In this document: positions 39,436 through 52,100 of the stretch, in pieces
Position numbering within the stretch: the stretch's first letter is position 1
Layout of the letters: every line of letters begins with the position of its first letter
Assembly (NCBI GenBank): GCA_022605955.1
Contig: JAKCOZ010000008.1
Location: 22,383,083-22,447,082 of the forward strand
Direction of reading: 5' to 3'
DNA from: Rallus limicola
Taxonomy: Eukaryota > Chordata > Aves > Gruiformes > Rallidae
DNA: 64,000 nt
Translations under genes and position numbers: made by a program
The notes under the pieces: generated by a model
Seen by the model: the letters and a program-made list of their open reading frames with translations, nothing else
Database searches by the model: none
What the model was told of the DNA's origin: nothing

Positions 39436-39512
39436 GGTGACCTTGAGCCAGCACCCAAATGCCTACCCAGCTGCTCACTCCTCCTTGACTCAGTGGTATG
39501 AGGGGAAGAAAA
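39436..39512 (-). mobile_element. Degenerate remnant of the same avian LTR family
   Basis: ccttgagccagcacccaaat, then CCCAGCTGCTCACTC and cagtggtatgaggggaagaa, parallels the first 75 bases of the LTR at 25902. That LTR has GGCCAGCAGCTCAGCCCC, TTGCTTGCTCACTCACC and CAGTGGGATGAGGGAG in the same order and orientation. Only this end is left, and divergence is high. Confidence 0.5.
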
Positions 39513-39871
39513 TATGGCATTTGTGTCATACGGGAAGTCCTAAGGAGTTACTTGATAATGTGATATTATGCAAGATGGGATAAAAAAACCTCTTTGTCAA
39601 GGGTTTGAAAACTTTGCCTGAGAGATGCTGTGAATTCCTTAAGCCTGGCCATAGGCGGTTTTGAAATAACTAAGACCTCCTCCATCTTCTGTGAGCATGC
39701 ACAACAATGTACTTGTGTTTGTACTGGGTACTTGTTAGGAAGGGAAGTGAAAAACTGGGAGATCTGTTGGACAAAATAGTGACTGTCAACAGATTTCTTT
39801 GCTGCAAAGCTACTTTGGGGCGAGGGAGTACTCATTCACATGAATTTCTCTCACATTTTTCTTTATTAAGG

Positions 39872-40006
39872 TGCAGTTCAGATGAGATTGAATTCCTCTT
39901 TGGCTGTCCATAAACTGTGAAACAGAAGGATGCAGAAGACTATTCCTTGCCTTTTTGTACATGAGTGATAAGAGCACAAGATCATTACTACAAATTTGCT
40001 GCAAAG
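39872..40006 (+). other. OSBPL6: Probable 5'-UTR part of the first coding exon of OSBPL6
   Basis: The stretch directly before the start codon must be transcribed, but its left border is uncertain. A pyrimidine-rich tract ending in ctttattaag (to 39871) is the best acceptor I see; an alternative AG follows shortly after, at about 39877. The segment contains three ATGs before the main start (39882, 39930, 39961), each opening a short frame. The main ATG at 40007 has A at -3 and the context gcaaagATGa, which is favourable. No in-frame extension of the protein upstream is supported. If the acceptor is nearer to 40007 than I think, some of these ATGs would be intronic. Confidence 0.5.
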
Positions 40007-40108
40007 ATGAGTTCAGAGGATAAGAGCATATCTCCAGCTCACAAAACATCCACTCCATCACACAGAAGTGCCTCCTCCTCATCATCATCTCAGAGGGACA
40101 GGAGGCAG
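40007..40108 (+). CDS. OSBPL6: OSBPL6 coding exon 1 (residues 1-34)
   Basis: This exon encodes 34 residues, beginning [13 protein letters not shown] and ending QRDRRQ. It is dominated by Ser, with a run of six Ser codons (TCC/TCA/TCT) after RSA. The exon ends CAG|gtaagg, phase 0. The Ser/Thr/Arg-rich composition suggests a disordered, phosphorylatable tail before the PH domain. The start is the first ATG in frame with the later exons and fits the known ORP6 N-terminus. Confidence 0.93.
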
Positions 40109-43100
40109 GTAAGGAGAAGATCTAGATGTTTGTAACATCTGGTGAAATAATTAATTTATTATGGTAATGTGGCTGCTGGTTCTTGCTAGCTCTAAATTCA
40201 CATGCTTATAATTCTGGATGATATCACTGTGGCCAAGAACTGCTGATTTTTTTAAATTTATTTTTTTCCCCCACTTTCTAAAATGGTTTGAAAAAGATTC
40301 AAAGCACCGTGGACACTAGGTATAGTGCTGGAGCAGGAAAAATACAATCATGCGGACATGTTGGATACATGCTCTGAAGTCTGTATTATTTCCCCTCAAA
40401 ACAGCTTAGGCATTCGTGTGTTTGTTTGAGGGCTGGGGATACAGTCTGGTCCCAACATCAGTGGGAACACTCCAGAAAGTATCACAGCTACTCCACTACA
40501 TATCAGATAGGTTGTTACATGTATATTTACAGACACAAAGGTCTATACTGAAAATTTGATTAGGACAGAAATATACTTTAAAGCTTGAAAACCCTGAACA
40601 TTAAATCAGCTTCTGAGTTTAAAATTATAATTTTTAAAAAAATAAATGTACAAAATGTAAAAATACTACAAGTTTATAATTTAAATAATTGTTTAAATAT
40701 TTATATTAATACAATACTGGCTTCTTTTCTGCCTGACAAGAAAAAGAGGCAGGAGGAGAACTTAAATAGTTGCTTGCCGGGGTATGCATTTTACTTGAAT
40801 GGCTGTAACTTAAGAACATTTTCCTCTGTACTTGTATGCCAGCTGTGAAACTCTTTTCTCAACTGCTGCTGAAGTAGATTTCTTTTCCTTATCTGACTTA
40901 CAAAAATATTGAAATCCAAGGATTTCAATGAAAACTGTGACATTTACAGCTTTGGATGTAAACAGTCTCAACATAATGTATATTTAAATGCTAAACCAGG
41001 ACAAGAACTCTGATGTGTTTTTGATAAGAGGTGGGAAATTTGTCTGGAATTTTAAAAATAATTTTCATTGCTTTTCAGTGAAGCCAAAAATGATGTTCTC
41101 ACAGGTGATAATTATTTTCCCTCTCTCACTGTACAGTGTTTGGGATGTCTGTATGCAGTTAGGTCCTGGTTAGCATATGATGACCTCTTAATTTTTTGTT
41201 GGTTCTATCTGGAGCAAGAATTTTGACATCTTTTGTTCAAAGCACCAGTATATTCAATCTCTCACATTTATACCCACAGAAGATGAATATAAGACTTGTA
41301 GGAGCTGCCGAGCCCAGCTAAGAGCATATCCTCTGAGTTCTCCCTGTAACTGCGTAGCTTGGTATGATCATAGAAGGGAGAATGAAAAAAATTACCTTTT
41401 GTGAATACAATTTACCATAAATCTAATTGTTCCTGTATCTGCTACCATAGCAGCACAGTATACCTGTCATCATCATAAAATGGATGCTTACCTTTAAGTC
41501 CATATTTGGTCACTGAAACATGAAGCATGATTTTAAAATAATGCTGAGGAGGTTGACAGTGTGATGCATCCAGAGCTCTCTTGGATCCAATAATGGCTGA
41601 TGATGCTTAACACATATATTTAGGCATGTAAATGTGCACTGTGAAGGCTGCAGCTAGACATTAATTTCTTACCTTAGTGCTTTCTGCCTGCTTAGGCAAG
41701 GAAATATCCAGGAGAATGACTGGACGGGCAGTGTCTTCTGCAGTGAAACTGAGCTGCAGCGTGCAACACAGCATGAGGTGCTATGGTACTATACCCAGGG
41801 AAATAAACGTACAAATGTTTCCTTTGTGCATGTAGTTCATTGTGCCATCTACTACAACAATTGTATTTCTAATTTTTGTCTTTGTTTGTGGCATTATTTA
41901 TATATGTTTTGGTTTTCATAGGCTTTCCCTAAATGCAATGATAGTTAGAGGTAGGGATAGGGAGTAGGGGATTTTGGTTTCTGCCTTTCTGCTGCCTTGG
42001 ACACTTCATAGCAGCTAATAGAGAAGCACCCTTTCTGCAGGGCTACGATGTATAGATATGGAAAGTGATGTGACTGGATGAAGTGTCAATGTAGCTGTCA
42101 TTGTCATGTGTGAAGCTAACACTTGATATCTATAGATGGTTAATGACTGAAATCTTCTAGTCATATAATTCTTGTCAAAGTCATACCAGCAATTATGGAA
42201 CAGTTTCCCAATAAATTATGGTGCAGGAGGCTGAATGAGTGTGAACATGACTATGATAAATCATTTCAGGGAGAGTGGAAAATGTCGTGCTGTATATAAT
42301 GCTGACATTTTAATGTAGCTTTCTTATTTGTGCAATATACATCACCTAAGAGAATTAGCAGTCAGCAAAAACTTTGACATTGCAATTTGCAGGCTCTGTG
42401 GCTAAGTAATTGATAAATGAACAGACTACTGAAGCCAGCAGTAACCAAAAACTGGCTCAGAATTTTCTCATCATAGGAACTTTTCCATCATTCATTTTCA
42501 TCCAAATCATGGTTAATTTGGACTACTAGATAGAAGGATGTCCAGGAAGAATCTGCTTTTTTTAGCCCCTGTGCTGAGCAGTGTGCCAGGGTGGTTGTGG
42601 TGTCCCTGATAAGGAATGCTTTGGAGTGCAATAGCAGAAGTTTTTTCTTCTGTGGAGCTGTTACAGAGCATAGGATCCCTCTTGTTTCCATTGTCAGGGA
42701 ATGTCATTAGGGAAACAAAGACACCCCCCCCCCCCCCTTCCATACATAAGGGAGCATAAAAACTCCAATTCTGACAGCCTTGTGAGCTGTGCTGGAAAGG
42801 GAGATTCTCATTCTTTATCCTTTGTGAAACTCTGAGAAAGCTAGTCATACTCTGTTGCACAACAAAAAGGAGGAACACTAACACTGTTTCTAGAAAGCAC
42901 AGCTGAATATGATAAAAGCATATGTTGTGCATTCAGTTTGGGTGTAAGTTCTTTATAAATATTCCCTATTTAATTTATTGACTAAGAATGCAAGTCATAC
43001 TGCAGACAGTAGCATGTTATTATCTTCTATGCAATGCATGGATAGTAACATTCTGCTGAGAAGCCAGTAAGATGTATGTACATTATAGGGTTAACAGTAT

Positions 43101-46100
43101 GCGGTTTGGTAAATTGGGGCCAGACCCCAGGCTATTAAACAGAGTGATATAGAAGGAGGGTAATAGTAATGAAACTGTGAACAATGGAGGAATTTTGACT
43201 TTTCTGACCACCATCTAAAGGGTAACTAATACATGAATGCAAGTGGATTTAGCAATGTTTGCTATTTTAAATGTGAGGACTTATCTTCTAATGTCTCAAT
43301 TTCTTTTTGGCCTTTTGAGGGGTGGGATGCCAGCTGTTATGTCTTTCTCTCTCTGCTTCTCTTTCTCAGATTGCTGTTTTAAAAAATCCTTGTTAAAGCA
43401 AACACAAAAGGAGAAAAGCTTTTAGTCCTGTTGCATTTAGCCTTGTGTGGTCACCTTTCTACTAGGAGAGTTTTCATATTTCAAACGACTGTTGTCTTTC
43501 TGCCACATATAAAGAGTGAAAGATAAAGGCTTCGAAGGAAAAAAAAAATAATTCCCAGAGCAGCAATTATTTGCTTTTCAGATTTTATTTTTATTTTTAC
43601 TTTCTGTAAGAGCGATGGTGACTAATAGAAGGCGTGTACTCAAAGGGATGCAGAAAGGGCTGAGTTTGGACTGAAGATGTTTACCTGGCCCTGGAGTTCA
43701 GGAGCAGAGTGTGATTCTAAAGTCAATGCTCTGGTCTTGCCTAGAGGACTGTGCTGGAAAACTCCTAGTTAGCTTTTTATAACCACTATATTTTAATTGT
43801 CAAATTAGTCTCCTGAAAGCAGTATTTCCTAAGGCAAGTATCACTATTTTGTAGATGTAAAAACTTTAATGATGGTGGAAGGATTGAGTCATTTCTCTGC
43901 AGCAACCTTAACCAAACCTTAGTTTATAGGGTAACTAGAAGGCTATAAAAAATTATTGTGGTACGTGAATCTGTATGATTTTTTTTCTGGTGAAAAGTAT
44001 GGTAGCTGAAAAAATGGCATAATAATTGTCATTTGGCTGTAGGGATGCAGTGGAAATCTAGGCCTCACAGTGCTATGCGGTGTATTAAGCATATAATAAA
44101 AGGCAAGCATAAAGTGCTGATTTGATGGAACAGACATAGACTGGGAGCAGAAGAGAGGTGATTTGTCTGTTGTCTCTTTCATCAACTAGTGATAAAATGT
44201 AATGAGAAGAGATGTGCATAACAGGAAAATATCCTGGGTTCTATGTCAATTCTAGAACTTCATGCTTTCAGCAAAGATTGGAATTATGAAGTGTCTTGGC
44301 TAAGAAAACCGCCATCAAGTTTTTTTCCCAGGAGGTAATGATCTGCAAATTTTTCATAGATGTACAACAGGGTCCATCAGGTTCTGTGAAACTGAATTCG
44401 CATGGACAGGCTGTGTGCTGCAGCAAGTGGGTGGTGCAGGAGGGAGAAACAAGAAGTGCCAGGAGTGGAGTGCTCAGCTCTGCAAGGTAGAAAGCAAAAG
44501 GTACTTGATTTAGAGAGGGACTCCTGGTTGAGAAGTGAACAGGTAAAACAAATGAGTAGAGGAGAGAGCACTGTGTGGCACAAAAGCTTTGTGTGTCATT
44601 TGTGTTCTGAATTGAAACTAAGGAGCAAGGACTGGTTTGTAGGGAGAACAATTAGCTAGGAAAGTAAGGGTGGAGTAGAAAGAAGGAAAGCAAGGGGAAG
44701 GAAGGGTGCGGGTGTTTTGTTGTTCATGAGTCTGGGAGAGCTGGTTGATGTGTGAAAGGGGATAAAAGTTGCAAACAATTATTTGAACTGCTTGAAGTTT
44801 AAGAAGCTTTTTTTTGGGGGTAATCATTCTAAGAAATAGCAGGTTGACCTTTTATCTGTCCCACAGAAGTGATCTAGTATTTGAGACTGAAGCTGCTTAA
44901 TGCAAAATGCTGGAGCTTCAAATGAGACCTGCTGTTGCTATTGCCTTGGCTCCTGTTGCTGCTACACCTTTCTTGGCAGAGCAATGGGAAGTAGAAGAGC
45001 AGTGGCAATGGGAAGGTTGATGAAAGGAGTTGCTGTGGTGTGTTAATGCTCATGTAGGTTTTTTTTTGGTTTTAATATATTGAGGTACTTTAAATTCAAC
45101 TTTCTCTTTGTTTATGATCAGTTACAATCAGTGACACAATATCAAGGTTGCCTTTGTAGCTTCATTATAGATTTTGCCTCCTAAACAATGACAATAGTAT
45201 CAACTGGCATTTTCACCATGCCTGCCCATCTGTCTACTGTGCCTCTGTCAGTGTTGCTCATACAAGATTTCAGTTAATATAATGTGATATATTTCATGTG
45301 GAATAGAATTCTGAGTTCATTTATATCCACTCTTTATTCTTAACTTGAGTAGCAACCTACACACTTGGTCACTACTGACAGCCTGATGTCATATCTGGGA
45401 AAAAAATTCTTGGTGGTTACCTTTAAATTTCACTTGTTTTGCCTCTCCATGACTTTTAAAGAAGGGAAGGCAAGGATGGACATTTGTCCAGTCAATAAGG
45501 TACTGACCTGAGAACATGGAGCTTTATTCCTAGCTTTGGTCTGTAGCAAAACAGACACATTTAAAAGCATTTTTACTTCTCAGTAGATTGTGACAATTAT
45601 TTTAATAATCATTATTAATCTCTTTGAGAGTTTCAAACTGAAAATGTTACTAAATGCCAAGTGCTGTTATTACAGTGATGTAAATCTCTTTTGCTCTCTT
45701 TCCTAATTAAGTCTCTTTACATAATATAGTTGAAGCAGCATCAGAGCAGGAAGTGTTAAATAAGTACTTTAAAGGAAATAACTCACTGGAGCAAGCAAAT
45801 GTTCTGAGGGAGTCAAAGAATGAAACAGCAAAATTATTAACAAAACTCCATGCAATTATTCTTCAAATTGGTTAACTCCTGTTATTCCACAAGATTTTTT
45901 ATGGATAATTCTGTGTTTTTAATAGTCTAAAAATTTGCTTAGGCTCAGGAGATAGTGGGTCTTACTTCAGTATCTGAAAAAATGTCTGAAACAATGAATA
46001 GAGTAACTTACAAACCTGTAGAACACCCATGTGAATGTTACATTAAGTCTAAGGCCTGTTAGATTCCTTTTGCATTGATAAGTGGGTAACAGTGAACTAT

Positions 46101-49100
46101 TTGATGAGTGAACATCCACATGTGGCTCAATCAGACCTTCAGGAGAAGGCAAGGACTTTTAGAACCAAGCTCTCTGGACCACGTATTTGTCCAGGGACAG
46201 GGTAGGAACCCATGTAAGTAAGAGTTGGAGGAAATCGGTGCAGGTGGACCCAACGTGTGAGGTAGGCCCACCTGAGCATGGATGCTGAGGGTTGCATTGA
46301 AAGTATGAGGCACTCCTGTGCTGGCTGTGGGACTCCTTGGGGGCAGGGCTGCTGGCACACATTAGCAGCAACACATGCCCAGAAGTCGAGTTCAGACTGG
46401 AGACATCAGGCTTGCTGTCTGTTATGTTGTGAAGCCAGCCTTCAGGCACACAGCCCATGTGCCTCATCATGTACCTGTATTTCTGTTGAGAATTTACACG
46501 ATAGATACATGGCAACCAGAAGTATGTCTGCATGCATGTGCACTGGACGGGCCCTTTCCTTTTAGTAGATATTTGGGGTGCCCCTGCCCATGATAATATC
46601 TCTTTTTGGAGACCACATCTTCCATAGTGCAGTCCTGGAGATGAATAGAGCGAGGTGCTGCTTCTTTCTAAGAAAGACTTGGCATTAAAGCTGTTGAAGA
46701 AAAATAGGCTTGAGCAGTCAAGAAGAGACAGATAGACGTGTCTGTAAGGCAAGCCAGCACAATGTCTGAAAGACCTGTGAGGGAAAAAAAAAAAGCTGTG
46801 TGGGAGCTGTGATTTGGTTCTTGGCAGTGATAGTGTGTGTGCCTAGCTGTCCCACAGGGCCATCTGTACATGTTCTCTGAACTTCATAAACATACCTGAG
46901 TTATCTTACCTCTAGGAGATAAGGCTGCGTGCAGAATGCTAAAGTTCAGATAGGTACTATGAAGAAAAGTTTCCTTTTAACTATGTCAGTTTGATTGAAA
47001 TGCAGCTATCTTCTACTACAAAAGCTGTGAAATTGCTCACATAAAAACTTAATTGCCCATGCAAATGATGACAGATAATTGAAACTGGTGTTTTCAGAAT
47101 GTGGTCAGTCTTGCATTCCTCCTGTCTCATTTTTGACTCTCCACCATGCATGTCCATAGCTACATGAGCATGTCTCACTTTCATTCAGATTATTGGCTAT
47201 GAAAGGTCAGTTTGTATGTTTCAAAAAATGAATATTCATACAATTCAAGTGTCCTCAAACATATACTGATATTATCATCAGATGCACTAATTTTCTAACT
47301 GCCGCTGGGCCTGAGATGCGTTGTCTGGGATCAGCAATATGTGTGTGTGTGTTTGTGTGTGTGTGTGCGCACTCACACTGGCATACAAATTCAGAGGGAA
47401 AAAGTGCAAACCTCTGCAGTGTCATTTGGGATTTATTGGAAACAAATGTAGGGATGAGAAAAGGAAGGATGATTTTCTTTTAATTTCCTCAGTGGAGAGA
47501 AAAGACACAAAAGAGAACAGAAGAGGGAGGACAATGGCAGGTATGATATGAAGGCTCTGTTTTCAAGACACTTATGTATGATTGGGATTATCCACAGTTC
47601 AGACATACAAATGTATTAGAATAAATGCGTACCTTAGTAAAGCTATTTGCTGTTCTGACATCTCTCTTTCTCTGCTTTTATTAAATAATTTATCCTCAAA
47701 CTGAAAATGAAGCTATTGCATCCAAATTAATTTTCTTGTTAAAAAAAAAAAGCAGGATAAAAGTTTTTCAATATTTTTATACAGCATACCTAAAGTTTAA
47801 AAGATATTGAGAAAGTTTAAGTGGGTAGCTTAGACAAGGATGTGAAAGAGAGACCCAGGAAGAAAGGGCTTGCTTTCTTTGAACCTGTGCACATTTTAAG
47901 GTGAGTGTCCAGCTTTTTGTGTTAACTTAGATTCCCTTGCAACCATTTATTAAACTGCATGTATTTTCTGAAGAAGACTATCCAATGTATCTAAAATGCT
48001 TTCATTAGTTAACAAATTAATGTATCAAGGAATGGTTTACTTTTGTGTATGTAATTTTATTTTCCCTGTATTTTAAACTACAGCCACACTAACAAAATGA
48101 ACTGTTAGCCTGAGACTGCTTAATCTGTGTGATTATTCAGTAGTCATAAAAAGATTTCTATCACTACTGAACATCTGAATTCTCTCTGTCAGATATTGTC
48201 ACTTTATCTATTTATTTTGAGATAAGCTTGTAAAAATCTAATGTGTCAAAGGAGAGGATTGTCATTAGAGGCTTAGACTGTGACTTGGTAGTCGTTCCCA
48301 ACCATTGCTCTGGCAAAGAGAAGATTGCTGTTACAATGACAGCTCTTTTCTGCCTTATCCAATTCTTATCCAAGAAGCTGTTCAGAGGAGCAAGAGCTTA
48401 TTTCTCTTCAGAATTTCTCAAAAAGTACCTTGAATACAAAGGCTTCTTTGCTTCCAGAGAGAGCCAGAAGCATTGACGTGAAGTGCCACATACAAGGCAA
48501 AGCTGGAGTTCCAGAAAGGGCTGACAGCTAACAAATCCTTGACATTTCTGTAAAACAAGAAGTATTTATTTTCCTTATCCCAGGAAAGACAGAGCGCCAC
48601 ACACAAGAATGTTATTAATATGCTACAGAACTGGCTGCTTTGATATGCTTGTCCTGCAGTAAAAACGTTACAAAGAGAGATTGTTGCTCTTAAGTACGAT
48701 TCTGTACAAGATGACCCTGTGCTACAAGAAGAAAAAAAAATAAATACCTGTGCTATTCATAAAGTGTTAAGTTCCTTTGTCTGATGTTTGATAGCTGAGA
48801 TGTTAAAACCAGTTATGGACCAGTGTCAATAGGAGAGACTGATGATGACAATAGGTGGCTTTATACAAGGAAAAAATGTGCTAGAAAAAAGAAAGGAGGA
48901 ATACACTGCTGGAGACATGGTTGTTTTCCTTTGTGCTCACCTTTCTCTCACAGGGTTATTCAAGACTCTGCCTTTATTCCAACATCAACATAAGGAAAGC
49001 CAGAGCTGACTGAGAAGCAGCCTGAGATAAAAGTAAATCTCAGGGTTATGCCATTTTCAAATAATATTGCAGGTTAACTCAGCATATATCACAGCTCTAG

Positions 49101-52100
49101 TTAAGAGGCAGTAAAAACTGGTATGTCTGCAGTCAAATATGTATCTACCTTATTAGTGCTGCTGTATGTAATATATCTGGAGAATACAATGTTTTTAGCT
49201 GTGAGAAAGTGATTAAGCATTGCCTTTCATACTAAACAATTAAATTAAGAACACATGTCTGTGTGGGAGTAGCTAGGTTGGAAAAAGAATATCAATTCGT
49301 AGTAGGTAGTAAAAGGTGCACCAGTTAGTCCTTTGGATTGAAAAAACCCCAAACCAACATAACTGACCTGGAGAAAAAAGCTCTGTTGTAGAACAGTGTA
49401 TGGCTAGGCCCCAAGGTTATGAGTATTGAAGATCGCTGAATGCTGTTAGCAAACAAAAAGACCCACCAATTCTTTTGCATTAATTGTTAGCCACTTGTGC
49501 GCGTTTCTGAGCTAAAAGGTGTCTGAGTCCAATGTGAATGATAAATTCCTCACCAGCTGGTCTTTTTCTTGAAAATGAGAGAAGTCATTGCCTTAAATAT
49601 AATGAATTCCATTAACTAATTAAGCAGTGGGACATAAAGGGAGGCATGAGACTGGTTTTCCTCTCTTAGCTTACCTGATTTACTTACTCTTTTCTTTCCT
49701 TGTTTTCTGTTTGAAAACAGCTGAATGTCTTTTAATGGGAAGTCAAATTCAGTTAAGAAGTGTTAGGGTCTTCAGCCTCTGGCCTGATGGACACCAGATG
49801 CTATATGTGCTAGCATTTATTTTGGTGGATGGGTCGCTGAACACTTAACTGAGAAATTAAGTTGGTTAGATACATAGAAATACATGTTTTCCATTCTTAC
49901 CCTCCAGAGAAGATGAGAAACAACGTCATACTCTTTTTTTTTTTTTTCTCCCTCAGCTGCTTTCTCCCTCATGTGCTTTTGGGAAACAACATGAAAAAAA
50001 TATGGGGCAGAATTAGCATTTGTGGTCCCTGCATGTAGGCTTGCTAGGGGCATTTTGGGGCTAATGTGTGCTCACATATCTGATACATGTTGCGAATAAT
50101 CTTAAAAGCTGAAGGAAGGATTGTAGTCAGGACTAAGATTTAGCAGTGGGTTTACAGAGCAATTAAATTTGTAATTTGCAGGAGCAAGCAGACTGTGATG
50201 GTGCTGGTGTTTTTCTCCAAGAGAAGCCAGCTATAGCGCACAGATTGTCCTGAAGCAAGAGGGAAGTATGGAATGTAGAGGTTGATTTTTATCTGCATGC
50301 ATTCTTGGGATGAGGAGTGAGAGTACTGGGCAAATTGATATGCCTAGATTAAAGGATTACTCATTTTTTCTGTTTGTATAAACAAAACCAGAAGCTGTAT
50401 TGATCTGCATCTTTCTTCCTTTTCTTCTCATTAGCTTTTTTACCTGCTTCCTTGACCAAACCCTTTTTTCTTGTTGAAACAAAAGAAACATTTGATAATA
50501 ACTTCAAGATCTAAACAGCTTTTACTCCTGTGGTGCTAAATACCAAACTCCTGCATTGTAAGAATATCTGCTTTTCAAAATGTCAAAGAATTGTGTAATT
50601 TCTAGGTGTAATTTTGCAACAAAATAGCATGCATTAATGGAAAACATTTTTCACCAAGTAATGTCTCTTAATATTATGCCAAAGACATGTCACAAATTTA
50701 AAAGAAATGATTTTGTGTCAGTGCAATGGTGGTCATGACAAGAAAGAATTGGAAAGCAGACATTTGGAGATAATAAGGCAACACTTTTTGAAGTAAAAAG
50801 AATGTAAAGAAGGCAATTTGATTTTAAAAGTGTTCATTTTCTTATTTCCAAACAGCTGAGCAAGTCAGTATTCATTAAAGTGCTGTTAGCTAATAATGTA
50901 TTTCTCAACTGAAGTGGAACTGTAATGACTGAGGGCTGATTAGAAAAAGAAAATGAAAAACCCAAACACAACCCTCCCCACAAAGGCCCCTTGCCTTAAA
51001 ATCATGCGATTGAAAATGTCACTGGAAATCTGGCAATCCAAGGGCTGTTGGGTTACTCCACTCTAAATATTGTACAAAATGAAATTGCAGTTACATAACA
51101 ACAGACTGCACCGGCTGCTACATACGAGACCTTCAGAACATCTGTGTTGGGCATTGCTCCATCTCAAGATGGAGGGATTCCTGCCTGCCAAACAAAACTG
51201 GCAAGAAAGTTGGGAATCATCCTGATTATGCTAATCAAGCGACATTTTAATCTTCCTTGGAGGAACAGATTTAGGTTTTCTTGTATATTGTTTAAAGGTG
51301 ATGGTGTGTGCCCAAGTAGTATTTAATCTATTCAGTGAGAAAACTTTACATAGTTTCTCATTAGTAACTTTGTGATGCTCAGCCCGAATGAGCGTGTTAC
51401 ATCATTTGACATGTAATGTAAGAATTTGTGCTACATAAATAGAAATGTTTTTCTTATCTGGTTAGTAATGTGGCTAAGTAATAAAAGTGGCCTTTCTTTG
51501 ACAAAACAGAAGATTTTAAAGCACATGTGAAAAAGCTTTTGTTGGTTGGCCCTAGGGAATGTGGCAGCTAATATAATAGTGCTGCTTTTCCCATTCTTCA
51601 CTGTAAAGTAAATTAAAGGACCTGAAAATAAATGCTACTATTGTTGCATAGTGGCGGGGATGCTTATTTATCTCTGCTGACAACAGAGATATCCCCATAT
51701 TTTCCTATTCTCATTCACAGTTGCAAATTGAAAGAGAACAACAAAGGTCTGTGTGTTGCTCTGCAGCAAAATGTGGTCTGTGTTACATATGCATGTATAT
51801 GAATAGCTATGTTTATTTTCATTTAGCTTGGTTATGATCCCTATGTACTTAGTTATCTGTATAAACAATAATATTTAATCTGCTATTCCTATGCATTTTT
51901 ATATTCTCTCGTTCTTCTGTCACTCGTGTAGACTCTTCCTCATTTAGTGTAAAGAGCTTAATTGTGAACAACTTTAATTGTCTTTTTCAGTTGAGAGAAA
52001 CTTAGCCTTCTTAGAGGCTTATTGCAAGTTTGTCATTGTGCTGCATGTCCTGGGAATGAAATAGTTTTATTTCATGCCAAAGAGATACTACTGAGAAGTT

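Noticed and set aside
42513..42932. 139-codon minus-strand frame with a Gly run
   Set aside because: The Gly run comes from the C14 homopolymer. No other coding sign.
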